Shown: positions 18,081-27,324 of the stretch, piece after piece | How the letters are laid out: every line of letters begins with the position of its first letter | Position numbering within the stretch: position 1 is the stretch's first letter | Assembly (NCBI RefSeq): GCF_000502835.1 | Contig: NZ_AYVL01000015.1 | Coordinates: forward strand, 66,240 to 106,749 | DNA from: Mesorhizobium sp. LSJC280B00 | Lineage (GTDB): Bacteria; Pseudomonadota; Alphaproteobacteria; Rhizobiales; Rhizobiaceae | DNA: 40,510 nt | Direction: 5' to 3' | Program-made: the position numbers and the translations under genes | Notes under the pieces: generated by a model | The model's database searches: none | Told to the model about the DNA's origin: nothing | Seen by the model: only the letters and a program-made list of their open reading frames with translations

Positions 18081-18959
18081 TCAGCGTGTCGGAACGGGAT
18101 GCTCGCCGCGATAGTCGTAGAAGCCGCGCCCGGTCTTGCGGCCGAGCCAGCCGGCCTCGACATATTTGACCAGCAGCGGGCAGGGGCGGTATTTCGAATC
18201 CGACAGCCCGTCATGCAGCACCTGCATGATCGACAGGCAGGTATCGAGCCCGATGAAATCGGCAAGCTGCAGCGGCCCCATCGGATGGTTGGCGCCGAGC
18301 TTCATGGCGGTATCGATGGCGTCGACCGAGCCGACACCTTCATAGAGCGTGTAGATCGCCTCGTTGATCATCGGCAGCAGGATGCGGTTGACGATGAAGG
18401 CCGGGAAATCCTCCGAGACGGTGATCGTCTTGTCGAGCTGCTTCACATAGGTTTTTGCCGCCTCGAAGGTCTGGTCCTCGGTGGCGATGCCGCGCACCAG
18501 CTCGACCAGCTTCATCACCGGAACCGGATTCATGAAATGTATGCCGATGAAGCGTTCCGGCCGGTCGGTCTGCGAAGCCAGCCGTGTGATCGAGATCGAT
18601 GACGTGTTCGTCGCCAGGATGGCCTCGGGGTTGAGCTGCGGGCAGAGCTGGGCATAGATCTTGCGCTTGACCGTCTCGTCCTCGGTCGCTGCTTCGATCA
18701 CCAGATCGGCGCCCGCAAGGTCGGCCATGGCCGGTGCCGCCGAAATGCGCGCCATCGCCTCATTGCGCAGCTTTTCCTCGAGTTTGCCGGAGCCGACCTG
18801 ACGGGCCATGTTGCCGCTGATCGTAGCGATGCCCTTTTCGATGCGGTCGGGCGAAATATCGTAAACCAGCACCTTATAGCCCGCCAGCGCCGACACATGG
18901 GCGATGCCGCCACCCATCTGGCCCGCGCCGATGATGCCGATCGTCTCGATCTTGCTCAT
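18081..18959 (-). CDS. 3-Hydroxybutyryl-CoA dehydrogenase
   Basis: A 292-residue NAD(P)-dependent 3-hydroxyacyl-CoA dehydrogenase (Hbd/PaaH type). The Rossmann motif [15 protein letters not shown] begins at residue 7; the catalytic histidine lies in [15 protein letters not shown] and the family segment [19 protein letters not shown] follows. It interconverts 3-hydroxybutyryl-CoA and acetoacetyl-CoA in short-chain fatty-acid or polyhydroxybutyrate metabolism. The start was set at ATG 18959 ([11 protein letters not shown]). It lies downstream of etfBA, but a terminator-like hairpin separates them, so it may have its own promoter. Confidence 0.93.
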   Translation of the reverse strand: MSKIETIGIIGAGQMGGGIAHVSALAGYKVLVYDISPDRIEKGIATISGNMARQVGSGKLEEKLRNEAMARISAAPAMADLAGADLVIEAATEDETVKRKIYAQLCPQLNPEAILATNTSSISITRLASQTDRPERFIGIHFMNPVPVMKLVELVRGIATEDQTFEAAKTYVKQLDKTITVSEDFPAFIVNRILLPMINEAIYTLYEGVGSVDAIDTAMKLGANHPMGPLQLADFIGLDTCLSIMQVLHDGLSDSKYRPCPLLVKYVEAGWLGRKTGRGFYDYRGEHPVPTR

Positions 18960-19014
18960 TACCCGATCCCGTCGAGGCCTTTGCGGCCCGTTTTTTGTGC
19001 AGTGCAAACTAAAA

Positions 19015-19042
19015 GGGCGGGGCGACTTCGTCTACCCCACCC
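19015..19042 (-). terminator. Intrinsic terminator after etfA
   Basis: GGGCGGGGCGAC (19015-19026), loop TTC, then GTCTACCCCACCC (19030-19042): a GC-rich stem with two imperfections. On the minus strand it follows the etfA stop by about 31 nt and is followed by TTTTAGTTT. It should end most etfBA transcripts before the dehydrogenase gene. Confidence 0.7.
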
Positions 19043-19073
19043 CTCAGAATTTAATACGCTTTGGCAGAAGGCG

Positions 19074-20003
19074 TCAAAGCGCCTTTTGCAGTTCCGGCAG
19101 AATGACGAAGAGATCGCCGACGAGACCGTAGTCGGCGACCTGGAAGATCGGCGCTTCCTCGTCCTTGTTGATGGCAACGATCACCTTCGAATCCTTCATG
19201 CCGGCAAGGTGCTGGATGGCACCGGAGATGCCGACGGCAATGTAAAGGTCGGGCGCCACCACCTTGCCGGTCTGGCCGACCTGCCAGTCGTTCGGCGCAT
19301 AGCCGGCATCGACGGCGGCGCGAGATGCGCCGACAGCCGCACCGAGCTTGTCGGCGACCGGCAGGATGACCTCCTGGAACTTCTCGGAGGAGCCCAGCGC
19401 ACGGCCGCCCGAGATGATGATCTTGGCCGAGGTCAGCTCTGGACGGTCGGTCTCGGAGAGCTTGTTCTCGACAAAGCTCGACAGGCCGGGATTGGCCGCC
19501 GCCTGGACCGTCTCGACCGGCGCGGAACCGCCCTCGGGTGCTGCCTGGAAGGAAGCGGTACGCACCGTGATGACCTTCTTGGCGTCACTGGACTGCACCG
19601 TCTGGATGGCGTTGCCGGCATAGATCGGCCGCTTGAAGGTGTCGGGCGACACGACTTCGATGATTTCAGATATCTGGGCGACATCGAGCAGCGCCGCCAC
19701 GCGGGGCGCGACGTTCTTGCCCGACGAGGTCGCCGGCGCGATGATCGTCTCGTATGGCTCAGCAAGCGAAACGACGAGTGCCGCCAGCGGTTCGGCGAGA
19801 CGCTCGGTCAGTTCGTCGGCGTCGGCGAGCAGCACCTTGGTGACGCCCTTGAGCTTGGCGGCGGCATCCGCTGCCGGCTTGGCACCTTTGCCGGCAACCA
19901 GCACATGCACGTCCGAACCGATCTGCAGCGCCGCCGAAAGCGCCTTGGCGGTCTGGTCGGAAAGCGCAGCGTTGTCGTGTTCGGCAATCAGAAGAATAGC
20001 CAT
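19074..20003 (-). CDS. etfA: Electron transfer flavoprotein, alpha subunit
   Basis: A 309-residue FAD-binding ETF subunit that, with EtfB, passes electrons from acyl-CoA and other dehydrogenases to ETF:ubiquinone oxidoreductase. The C-terminal FAD domain shows [44 protein letters not shown] (split in wording only) and [23 protein letters not shown]. It follows etfB after a 155-bp spacer containing an intergenic repeat, which is longer than the usual etfBA gap. Confidence 0.95.
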   Translation of the reverse strand: MAILLIAEHDNAALSDQTAKALSAALQIGSDVHVLVAGKGAKPAADAAAKLKGVTKVLLADADELTERLAEPLAALVVSLAEPYETIIAPATSSGKNVAPRVAALLDVAQISEIIEVVSPDTFKRPIYAGNAIQTVQSSDAKKVITVRTASFQAAPEGGSAPVETVQAAANPGLSSFVENKLSETDRPELTSAKIIISGGRALGSSEKFQEVILPVADKLGAAVGASRAAVDAGYAPNDWQVGQTGKVVAPDLYIAVGISGAIQHLAGMKDSKVIVAINKDEEAPIFQVADYGLVGDLFVILPELQKAL

Positions 20004-20071
20004 GATGTTTTCCTGACTTTCGTCTTCGAGGCTCCTGAAATCCGGTCAGGCCGAGTCGAAAACGGTTGGTT

Positions 20072-20122
20072 TCGAGAACCGGAGCGGAGCGTACTTCAGT
20101 ACGTGAGCACCGGAAGCGGAGA
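20072..20122 (+). repeat. Dispersed intergenic repeat, copy 1 (between etfB and etfA)
   Basis: A 51-nt element matching 27925-27975 (opposite strand) at 43 of 51 positions. The centre is the hairpin CGTAC-TTCA-GTACG (20090-20103). It is followed by another hairpin, CCGGCC-GTTTGCA-GGCCGG, near 20125-20143. It lies inside the etfBA transcript, in antisense orientation to the genes. Confidence 0.75.
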
Positions 20123-20158
20123 AACCGGCCGTTTGCAGGCCGGCCTCATCGGATTTCC

Positions 20159-20908
20159 TTAGAGCACGCCGGCTTCGTTCTTCAGCTTGTCTACCAGTTC
20201 GGCGACGCTCTTGACCTTGACGCCCGCCTTGCGGCCGCCCGGCTCCTCGGTCTTGATCACTTTAAGCCGCGGCTTGACGTCGGCGCCGTAATCGGCAGGG
20301 CTCTTCTCGTCGAGCGGCTTCTTCTTGGCCTTCATGATGTTGGGCAGAGACGCGTAGCGTGGCTGGTTCAGCCGCAAATCGGCCGTGACGATCGCCGGCA
20401 TCTTCAGTTCCAGCGTCTGCAGGCCGCCATCGACCTCGCGCGTCACCGTGGCCTTGTCACCGTCGAGCACGATCTTGGAGGCGAAGGTGCCCTGCGCCCA
20501 GCCGAGAAGTGCGGCCAGCATCTGGCCGGTCTGGTTGGAATCGTCGTCGATCGCCTGCTTGCCGAGAATGACAAGACCGGGCTGTTCTGCCTCGACGACG
20601 CCCTTCAGCACCTTGGCGACGCCCAGCGGCTCAGTCTGCTCGTCGGTCTTGACCAGGATGGCGCGGTCGGCGCCCATGGCGAGCGCCGTGCGCAAGGTCT
20701 CCTGGGCCTGCTGCGGCCCGATCGACACGACGATGATCTCTTCGGCCTTGCCAGCTTCCTTCAGCCGGATCGCCTCTTCGACCGCGATCTCGTCGAACGG
20801 GTTCATCGCCATCTTGACGTTGGCGAGTTCCACCGCCGAACCGTCCGCCTTCACCCGGACCTTGACGTTCGCATCCACAACCCGCTTCACGGGCACAAGG
20901 ATCTTCAT
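20159..20908 (-). CDS. etfB: Electron transfer flavoprotein, beta subunit
   Basis: A 249-residue AMP-binding ETF subunit. It starts [19 protein letters not shown] and shows [16 protein letters not shown] and the ETF-beta signature around [24 protein letters not shown] (split in wording only), then [19 protein letters not shown]. It pairs with EtfA to carry electrons from acyl-CoA dehydrogenases to the respiratory chain. It is placed upstream of etfA on the minus strand. Confidence 0.95.
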   Translation of the reverse strand: MKILVPVKRVVDANVKVRVKADGSAVELANVKMAMNPFDEIAVEEAIRLKEAGKAEEIIVVSIGPQQAQETLRTALAMGADRAILVKTDEQTEPLGVAKVLKGVVEAEQPGLVILGKQAIDDDSNQTGQMLAALLGWAQGTFASKIVLDGDKATVTREVDGGLQTLELKMPAIVTADLRLNQPRYASLPNIMKAKKKPLDEKSPADYGADVKPRLKVIKTEEPGGRKAGVKVKSVAELVDKLKNEAGVL

Positions 20909-21106
20909 TTGCCTGTCACCTCTTTCACGATAGTCTCTTCACGCTCGTCGGGCGCGCTATAGCAGCGTGCACCTCTTCAGAGTTGTCGAAAGCCGACATT
21001 CCGGACGGAATTCTGGTCTTCGCCACGCCAGTAGGGTGGCGCTTCCGTAGTTGCGGCGACCCCGCGCGTCAATATCCGGGGCGCACTCGGATCCTCGGCG
21101 AAGCAC
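20909..21106. other. Gap between etfB and the rhomboid gene
   Basis: It holds the presumed etfB promoter (not clearly resolved) and a weak CGCCAC (21021-21026) / GTGGCG (21036-21041) stem that might end rhomboid transcripts; no T-run follows. No gene is seen. Confidence 0.3.
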
Positions 21107-21919
21107 TCAAATCGGTTCAGTCCGGACCGGAAACGGCCCCCGGCCCCAGCGCGGCGCCGGCTGCGCAGGTTGTGGGTCGCTTGGCGCCGGCTCCACGGCT
21201 ACGGGCACCGGACCGGCGACCACGGCCGGCTCCTCGTCTGCGCCGGCGAGTAGCGGTACGCCGCGGCTGCGCAAGACAAGCACCAGCACGGCTCCAGCGA
21301 TGATGCCGCCGATATGGCAGGCCCAGGAAACCTGATCCTCGCCCCCCTGGGCGAACATGAAGATCTGGAACAGGATCCACAGGATCAGCGGGATGAAGGC
21401 CGGGATGCGCAACGGGATGCGCGCGAAGACCAGCACCCATACCTTCACCCGCGGATAAAGGATCAGATAGGCGGCGACCACACCGGCGATGGCGCCCGAC
21501 GCGCCAATCAGCGGCACCGGCGAATCCCAGGCAACCAGACCCTGGAAGAAAGCGCCGGCGATGGCGCAAAGCAGGTAGAAGACGAGGTAGCGGACATGGC
21601 CGAGTGCATCCTCGACATTGTCGCCGAACACCCACAGGAACAGCATGTTGCCGCCGAGGTGGAAGATATCCGCGTGCAGGAAGGAATAGGTCAGATAGCT
21701 CAGGCTCTCCGGAATGACGACAAATTGCGGAGCGAGCTCGACGCTGTCATGCACAACCGACGGGATGAAACCGAGGCCCAGCACCGCGGCGTTGGCGAAA
21801 TCCTCGCCGCCCAGTGTGGTGACAAAGTAGATCAGCACGTTGAGCGCGATCAGGCTGATCGTCACATATTGCAGCTTGATGTGCCGCAGCCGGTTGGTGT
21901 CGTAAAGCGGGATGAACAT
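21107..21919 (-). CDS. Rhomboid-family intramembrane serine protease
   Basis: 270 residues from ATG 21919 (GGAGAGG 5 nt upstream). Six core membrane helices carry the rhomboid marks: HADIFHLGGNMLFLWVFGDNVED, the catalytic serine in IGASGAIAG and the catalytic histidine in SWACHIGGIIAG. It should cut membrane-spanning substrates in the inner membrane; the substrate is unknown. The C-terminal 45 residues are Pro/Ala-rich and probably cytoplasmic. It lies 25 nt after the adenosyltransferase in a minus-strand cluster. Confidence 0.92.
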   Translation of the reverse strand: MFIPLYDTNRLRHIKLQYVTISLIALNVLIYFVTTLGGEDFANAAVLGLGFIPSVVHDSVELAPQFVVIPESLSYLTYSFLHADIFHLGGNMLFLWVFGDNVEDALGHVRYLVFYLLCAIAGAFFQGLVAWDSPVPLIGASGAIAGVVAAYLILYPRVKVWVLVFARIPLRIPAFIPLILWILFQIFMFAQGGEDQVSWACHIGGIIAGAVLVLVLRSRGVPLLAGADEEPAVVAGPVPVAVEPAPSDPQPAQPAPRWGRGPFPVRTEPI

Positions 21920-21944
21920 CGGGCCTCTCCCGCTTCCGGCGGAT

Positions 21945-22526
21945 TCAGCGGTTCTTGCCGGGAACCCATAGCACGTCGGCATTTCCGTTGTCATTGACCG
22001 CGCGTGCGGCGACGAACAGAAAGTCCGAGACACGGTTGATGTATCTTATCGCCTCGCGGTTGACGTGCTCGTCCGGGTCTTGCGACAGCGCCACCATGAT
22101 GCGCTCGGCGCGGCGGGCCACCGTGCGGGCGAGGTGAAGGGCAGCCGCTGCCGGCGTACCGCCGTTGAGCACGAAGGATTTGAGCGGCTCAAGGTCCTTG
22201 TTGAGGAGATCGATATCCTGTTCGATGCGGTCGGTCTGCGAGGCGATGATGCGCAACGGCTCGTAGTCGAGCGGCTTGCCATTATCGGGAACTGCCAGAT
22301 CGGCGCCGAGGTCGAAAAGGTCGTTCTGGATGCGGCCGAGCATCGCATCGATCGCCGGATTTACTGCCGCGGTATGAATGCGGGCCATGCCGATGCAGGC
22401 ATTGGCCTCGTCGACCGTGCCGTAGGCGTCGATGCGAAGGTCGGATTTCAGCCGCCGCTCGCCAGAGCCGAGGCCTGTGGTGCCATCGTCGCCAGTGCGG
22501 GTGTAGATCTTGTTGAGCTTGACCAC
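21945..22526 (-). CDS. PduO-type cob(I)yrinic acid a,c-diamide adenosyltransferase
   Basis: A 193-residue ATP:corrinoid adenosyltransferase that attaches the 5-deoxyadenosyl group to cob(I)alamin to make coenzyme B12. The N-terminal ATP loop YTRTGDDGTTGLGSG and the RIDAYGTVDEANA segment identify the PduO family, as do ARTVARRAER and the C-terminal RVSDFLFVAAR. It starts with GTG 22526, with GGGAGG 7 nt upstream. Part of a tightly packed minus-strand cluster. Confidence 0.93.
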   Translation of the reverse strand: MVKLNKIYTRTGDDGTTGLGSGERRLKSDLRIDAYGTVDEANACIGMARIHTAAVNPAIDAMLGRIQNDLFDLGADLAVPDNGKPLDYEPLRIIASQTDRIEQDIDLLNKDLEPLKSFVLNGGTPAAAALHLARTVARRAERIMVALSQDPDEHVNREAIRYINRVSDFLFVAARAVNDNGNADVLWVPGKNR

Positions 22527-22555
22527 GGGTTACCTCCCGGCTGGTGGCTGCTGCG

Positions 22556-22747
22556 TCACTTACGGGTGAAATACACCGCCAGCATGATCAGCACCAAGGC
22601 CACGAACTGCAAGAGCACGCGCGTCTGCATCAGCTTGTTGGAGGTCATGCTGGAGCCGCCGCGCATCATGTTGATGAGGCCGCGGATCAGTACGATCACC
22701 ACGGCGACCATAACGAGAACGGCGAGGATGTTGAAGACGGTTGCCAT
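22556..22747 (-). CDS. Small twin-transmembrane HIG1-domain protein
   Basis: 63 residues with two membrane helices (about 3-24 and 44-61) joined by a basic loop, MMRGGSSMTSNKLMQTRVLLQ, which resembles the HIG1 (hypoxia-induced) domain found in cytochrome oxidase-associated proteins. It is commonly found beside the adenosyltransferase gene in Rhizobiales. The role here is unknown; a link to the respiratory chain is an inference from the domain. Confidence 0.82.
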   Translation of the reverse strand: MATVFNILAVLVMVAVVIVLIRGLINMMRGGSSMTSNKLMQTRVLLQFVALVLIMLAVYFTRK

Positions 22748-22770
22748 GGTGTGTTCCAGTTGGATTGCGT

Positions 22771-23637
22771 TCAGGCGCGTTTGGCGAGCAGACGGTAGAG
22801 TGCCGATGACGGCAGGATGCGTTTAAGGATCGCGCCGATGCGGGCCGGCACAGTTACCACATAATGCGGGCGCGGGCGCCGCGACAGAAGCGCATGATGC
22901 AAGGCGGAATAAACCACCTCCGGCCCGGGCTTCAGCCGCGATGTGCTGCCGCCGGCCCGCAGCCGTTTGAGTTGCGCCGCATAGGCGAGGCGATGAACGG
23001 ACTTCTCGTGATCGATATTTGCCAGGAACCACACAAGGCTGTTGCTGGCGATCTTCGATTTCACCGGCCCGGGCTCGATCAGCGAAACATGGATTCCGCT
23101 GCCGAGGAGTTCTTGGTAGAGGGACAGCATCAGCCCTTCGATAGCGTGCTTCGATGCCGAGTAGGCGCCGCGAAAAGGCACCGGCGCCAGGCCGAGGATC
23201 GACGAGCAATGAACGAGACGACCATGGCCTTGGCGGCGCATCACCGGTACGACACGGCGAGTGAGGTCATGCCAGCCAAAGACATTGGCCTCGAACTGCT
23301 GCCGTAAAGCCTCGACCGGCAGGTCCTCGACGGCGCCGGGCTGTCCGTAGGCGCCATTGTTGAAGAGCGCATCGAGCCGGCCGCCGGTCCGTTCCAGCAC
23401 CGACGCCACCAGCGCCTCGATCGATCCGGGCTCGGTGTAGTCCAGATAAAAGGCCTCGATGCCGTCGGCCTCGAGCGCAGCGATATCTTCGGGCTTTCGG
23501 GCCGTCGCGAACACCCGCCAGCCTTCCTTCTTAAGAGCATGGGCGCAATAGGCGCCTATACCGGAAGAGGCACCTGTGACAATGATGGTGCGCAACTCTT
23601 CTCCGGGAGGAATGGTGGTTTGACCTAGGGTTGTCAT
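22771..23637 (-). CDS. Short-chain dehydrogenase/reductase (classical SDR)
   Basis: 288 residues. Cofactor loop TGASSGIGAYCAHAL at about residue 20; DYTE in place of the usual NNAG-preceding Asp motif; NNGAYG instead of NNAGxG; catalytic Ser in HCSSILG, then YSASK. The C-terminal extension (RPRPHYVVTVPARIGAILKRILPSSALYRLLA) is hydrophobic and resembles retinol-dehydrogenase-like SDRs that act on lipophilic substrates. The substrate is unknown. First gene of the SDR-twinTM-adenosyltransferase-rhomboid run. Confidence 0.9.
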   Translation of the reverse strand: MTTLGQTTIPPGEELRTIIVTGASSGIGAYCAHALKKEGWRVFATARKPEDIAALEADGIEAFYLDYTEPGSIEALVASVLERTGGRLDALFNNGAYGQPGAVEDLPVEALRQQFEANVFGWHDLTRRVVPVMRRQGHGRLVHCSSILGLAPVPFRGAYSASKHAIEGLMLSLYQELLGSGIHVSLIEPGPVKSKIASNSLVWFLANIDHEKSVHRLAYAAQLKRLRAGGSTSRLKPGPEVVYSALHHALLSRRPRPHYVVTVPARIGAILKRILPSSALYRLLAKRA

Positions 23638-23694
23638 TTACCGCAAACCCTTCCCATATTCGCGGCGTCGGGACAATCGAAGGGAACGCGGTTC

Positions 23695-24549
23695 TTGTTG
23701 CGGAAGATCGTAGCCCTCAAACGCGTCCTCTACGACGCGCTCGGCCATTTCAACACCGACGACGGCTGGGCAATGGCCAGCCATCTGGCGATCACCGCGC
23801 TGATGGCGCTTTTTCCTTTCCTGATCTTCGCCACGACGCTGGCGAGTTTTTTCGGCGCGCAGGCTTTCGCCGACACCGCCGTGCACCTTGTGTTCGACAC
23901 ATGGCCCGAGCAGATCGCCAAACCGATCGCGCGCGAGGTGCTCAACGTGCTTACCGTCCGGCGCAGTGACCTGTTGACCTACGGTATCGTGCTTGCCGGA
24001 TATTTCGCCTCGAACGGCATCGAGGCGCTGCGCACCTCGCTCAACCGGGCCTATCGTGTCTCGGAAACGCGCGGCATCATCTATCGGCGGGTGCAGAGCA
24101 TCATCTTCGTGCTGATCGCGACGGCCGGGTTTTTGGCCATCAGCGTGCTGCTGGTCTTCGCGCCATTGCTGGCACGGCTGGCCGAGTCGCATTTCGAATG
24201 GATAAAACCCTATATGGGCACGATCACGCTGTGGCGTTACGTCATCGCCTCTGTAGTCATCATCGGCGGCCTGTTCGCCGTGCATTTCTGGTTGCCGGCC
24301 GGCAAGCGCCGCCTCGTTTCGATCGTGCCTGGCATCATCTTCACGCTGGTCGGCTGGCTCATCGGGTCGACCATCTTCGCCGCCTATCTCGATCATTTCT
24401 CGTCCTATGTGACGACCTATGCCGGCCTCGCCTCGATCATGATCGCCGTCGTGTTCCTCTATATCGTCTCAGCGATCTTCATCCTCGGTGGCGAGCTCAA
24501 CGCCGCGATCAGCCGCTATTTAGAGGCGCGTGCCCGCGTCGGCGGCTGA
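23695..24549 (+). CDS. YihY/BrkB-family inner-membrane protein
   Basis: 284 residues with six membrane helices and the family segments ASHLAITALMALFPFLIF, NGIEALRTSLNRAYRV and YLYIVSAIFILGGELNAAI-like end (VVFLYIVSAIFILGGELNA). The old names (RNase BN, virulence factor BrkB) do not describe a proven function. The start is TTG at 23695, with AGGG about 10 nt upstream; only 57 bp separate it from the divergent SDR. Its 3' end overlaps the convergent DMT gene by 34 bp. Confidence 0.88.
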   Translation: MLRKIVALKRVLYDALGHFNTDDGWAMASHLAITALMALFPFLIFATTLASFFGAQAFADTAVHLVFDTWPEQIAKPIAREVLNVLTVRRSDLLTYGIVLAGYFASNGIEALRTSLNRAYRVSETRGIIYRRVQSIIFVLIATAGFLAISVLLVFAPLLARLAESHFEWIKPYMGTITLWRYVIASVVIIGGLFAVHFWLPAGKRRLVSIVPGIIFTLVGWLIGSTIFAAYLDHFSSYVTTYAGLASIMIAVVFLYIVSAIFILGGELNAAISRYLEARARVGG

Positions 24550-25406
24550 GCCGTCGCCAGCCCGACGCCGAGCGTCGCGATCGCCATGCCGGCGATCTGG
24601 AGCGGGCTCAAGTGCTCACCGAACAATGCCCAGGCGATGACCGCGGTGACAGCCGGCACGAGGTAAAACAGCGAGGCGACCTTCGACATTTCGCCGTCGC
24701 GGATCATCACCATCAACAGGAAGATGGCGCCGATCGACAGCACCAGCACGAGCCAGGCCATGGCGAAGATCAGCTCGCCGTTGACGATGACCGTTCGGGT
24801 CTCGAAGGCGAGCGAGGCCAGAGCCATCACCGATGCGCCGCCGACATATTGCCAGAACGTGGCAGCCACCAGATCGCCGCCGGAAGCAAAGCGCTTCTGC
24901 CAGATGGTGCCGGCGCTCATGCCGAGTACCGAGACCAGCGAGGCGCCCAGTGTCTCGGCCGTCACGCCGCCGCCGAGCGCACCGAGCTTCGGCCAAAGCA
25001 CGATCACCACGCCGATCAACCCGAGGCCGAGACCGGCCCAGTGGCGCGGCAGGATGGCCTCGCCGAGAAGCCGGCCGGCGAGCACTGCCGTGATCAGCGG
25101 CTGCAGGCCGACGATCAGGGCTGAAAGTCCGGCGGGCATGCCCCGGTGGATTGCCCAGAACACGCCGCCGAGATAGATGCCATGCATCAGGATGCCGGCA
25201 CCGGTCGCGTGCAGCGCCTCATCGCGGGTGGCGCGGCTCGAACCAAGTGCGGCCATCAAAGCGACAAGCAGGATTGCGGCCAGGACAAAGCGCGCGGCCA
25301 GGAACGTAAAGGGCTCCGCCCACGGCATGGCATAGCGCGCGCCGATGAAGCCGGTCGCCCACAGGACGACGAAAGAGGCGGGGATGAACCGCTTGAGGCT
25401 GTGCAT
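24516..25406 (-). CDS. DMT-superfamily (EamA) transporter
   Basis: 296 residues from ATG 25406, about ten membrane helices arranged as two EamA repeats. Typical motifs are LWATGFIGARYAMPWAEPFTF at the start, ALIVGLQPLITAVLAG in the first repeat and VASLFYLVPAVTAVIAWALFGE in the second. These proteins export amino acids or other metabolites; the substrate is not readable. The frame stays open to 25508, but that extension is hydrophilic and unlike the family. Tail-to-tail overlap with the YihY gene. Confidence 0.88.
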   Translation of the reverse strand: MHSLKRFIPASFVVLWATGFIGARYAMPWAEPFTFLAARFVLAAILLVALMAALGSSRATRDEALHATGAGILMHGIYLGGVFWAIHRGMPAGLSALIVGLQPLITAVLAGRLLGEAILPRHWAGLGLGLIGVVIVLWPKLGALGGGVTAETLGASLVSVLGMSAGTIWQKRFASGGDLVAATFWQYVGGASVMALASLAFETRTVIVNGELIFAMAWLVLVLSIGAIFLLMVMIRDGEMSKVASLFYLVPAVTAVIAWALFGEHLSPLQIAGMAIATLGVGLATAQPPTRARASK

Positions 25407-25555
25407 TTCCGGAGGCCGCGATGAATTCGGGTGAGGGATCGACTGCGGCGACTGCTTAATGCCGTTCGGGCCGGCAAGCAAAACCAAACGGTTGATCCAT
25501 AGAGTCATTTGAATTGAAGGAGCGCCGTTGATGGCCGCGAGCTCACCGGTCTAGT

Positions 25556-26431
25556 CTAGAGACCGACCAGCCGCTTGAGATCGGCGGGCGATGCGCCCGC
25601 CTTACGCTGGGCGGCAAGGCCGGTATCGCCAAGGCTCTTCGACAGTTTTCGTCCGTCCGGGCCGAGGATCAGGCGATGGTGAAAATAGGCCGGCTGCGGC
25701 AGGCCAAGCAGTTGCTGAAGCAGCCGCTGCACGCTGGTCGCGGAATAAAGGTCCTGGCCGCGCACGACATGGCTGACGCCCTGCAGCGCGTCGTCCATGG
25801 TGACGGCGAGGTGATAACTGGTCGGGATTTCGCGGCGCGCCACGACCACGTCGCCCCAATCCTGCGGATGGGCTTCGATACGACGCGTCGCGGAGAGCGT
25901 CTCGTCCGTGTGTTCGGCCCATGACAGGTCCTTGCCGGCGCGCGCTATTGCCGCATCGACGTCCAGCCGCCAGGCAAATGGCACATTTTCGGCGACGCGC
26001 CGCTTGCGTTCGCTCGCTGTCAACGCCTTGTCGGCGGCGGGATAGAGAGGCACGCCGTCCGGGTCGCGCGGCCAGTCGCGGCCACGCTTCTCGCTGTCGG
26101 CGATAAAGGCGCGGATCTCACTTCTGCTCATGAAGGCCGGGTAGACAAGTTCTTCCTTGATCAGCCGCTCGAGCATCGCCCGATATTCGGCAAAATGCTC
26201 GGACTGGCGGCGCACCGGTTCCTCCCAGCCAAGCCCCAGCCATTTCAGGTCGCGAAAAATGCCTGCCTCGAATTCCGGCGTGCAGCGTGTCGTATCGATA
26301 TCCTCGATGCGCAGCAGCAGGCGTCCGCCCGCCGCCTTTGCCAATTTCTGATTGAGCAGCGCCGAATAGGCATGGCCGAGATGCAGTTCGCCGTTCGGGC
26401 TCGGCGCGAAGCGGAATGTCAGCAGTGTCAT
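25556..26431 (-). CDS. gluQ: Glutamyl-Q tRNA(Asp) synthetase
   Basis: A 291-residue truncated GluRS-like enzyme that joins glutamate to queuosine in the anticodon of tRNA(Asp). It has the class I marks FAPSPNGELHLGHAYSAL (HIGH-type) and GRKLSKS (KMSKS-type) and lacks the anticodon-binding domain of GltX, as expected. Unlike the E. coli enzyme it has only one cysteine (RCTPEF), so the usual zinc site between the halves of the fold is missing. The start is ATG 26431; the longer frame to 26620 is not supported. Confidence 0.92.
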   Translation of the reverse strand: MTLLTFRFAPSPNGELHLGHAYSALLNQKLAKAAGGRLLLRIEDIDTTRCTPEFEAGIFRDLKWLGLGWEEPVRRQSEHFAEYRAMLERLIKEELVYPAFMSRSEIRAFIADSEKRGRDWPRDPDGVPLYPAADKALTASERKRRVAENVPFAWRLDVDAAIARAGKDLSWAEHTDETLSATRRIEAHPQDWGDVVVARREIPTSYHLAVTMDDALQGVSHVVRGQDLYSATSVQRLLQQLLGLPQPAYFHHRLILGPDGRKLSKSLGDTGLAAQRKAGASPADLKRLVGL

Positions 26432-26553
26432 TGTCCGGCGGCAATCGGGTTGTGTGGCGCTTTCGCCAATTGCTACTTTGCGCCGGCGGCGTCGTGCGTC
26501 CAGAGGGACACGTGACGAAGCGTGCGGCACTTTTGATTTTGGAACAAGCAGAC

Positions 26554-27195
26554 ATGCAACGCATCGCCAGTCTCGACGACATTGCGCAAGGGCTGGATAG
26601 GCTATGCTTGCTCGACCCACGCCTGGAAAAAGTGCGCGGCATGGCCGGCGAGGTGCCGCTCAGGCTGTCGGAGCCGGGGTTCAGGAGCCTTGCCTCGATC
26701 GTCGTTTCACAACAAGTGTCCCGCGCGAGCGCCGATGCCATCTTCGGCCGGCTGACGAGACTGCTCGATCCGCTGACGCCGCAGGCGATACTTGCCGCCG
26801 ACGAGGCGATCTTTCGCGAGGCCGGGCTGTCGCGGCCCAAGCAGCGCGGCCTGGTTGCCGTCGCCCGGGCGGTGGCCGAGGGACTCGACCTCGATCACCT
26901 GTGCCGGCTCGATGCAAGCGAGGCGATCGCGGCCATGACCAAGGTGCCGGGCATCGGCTCGTGGACGGCTGAAGTCTACCTTTTGTTTGCCGCCGGACAC
27001 CCAGATATCTTTCCGGCGCGCGACGTTGCATTGCAGAGCGCGGTCGGCCATGCACTCGGCATCGACCCGCGTCCGCCGGAGAAAATGCTGATCCGGCTTG
27101 CCGAATCATGGAGCCCGTGGCGCGGCGTCGCATCGCGGCTTTTCTGGGCTTATTATCGCGAATTGAAGGGCAGGGATGCCGCGCCTCCGGCCTGA
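26554..27195 (+). CDS. AlkA-like DNA-3-methyladenine glycosylase
   Basis: 213 residues of the HhH-GPD superfamily, which removes alkylated purines to begin base-excision repair. The first helices include SIVVSQQVSRASADAIF. The hairpin KVPGIGSWTAEVYLLFA is followed by the catalytic Asp in FPARDVALQSAVG. The ATG at 26554 has GGA about 10 nt upstream. There is no Ada-like N-terminal domain, so it is the compact AlkA type. Divergent from gluQ. Confidence 0.9.
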   Translation: MQRIASLDDIAQGLDRLCLLDPRLEKVRGMAGEVPLRLSEPGFRSLASIVVSQQVSRASADAIFGRLTRLLDPLTPQAILAADEAIFREAGLSRPKQRGLVAVARAVAEGLDLDHLCRLDASEAIAAMTKVPGIGSWTAEVYLLFAAGHPDIFPARDVALQSAVGHALGIDPRPPEKMLIRLAESWSPWRGVASRLFWAYYRELKGRDAAPPA

Positions 27196-27324
27196 ATCCG
27201 CAAAAAAGCATTGAAATCATGCGTTTTTGAGACCCGGCATGATCGACAATCCGCTTCACATCCCTGTCATGTCGGGCTTACAGTATCCGCGTCGACCGGT
27301 TCTAGGGTGAAGGAGGTCAACGAC

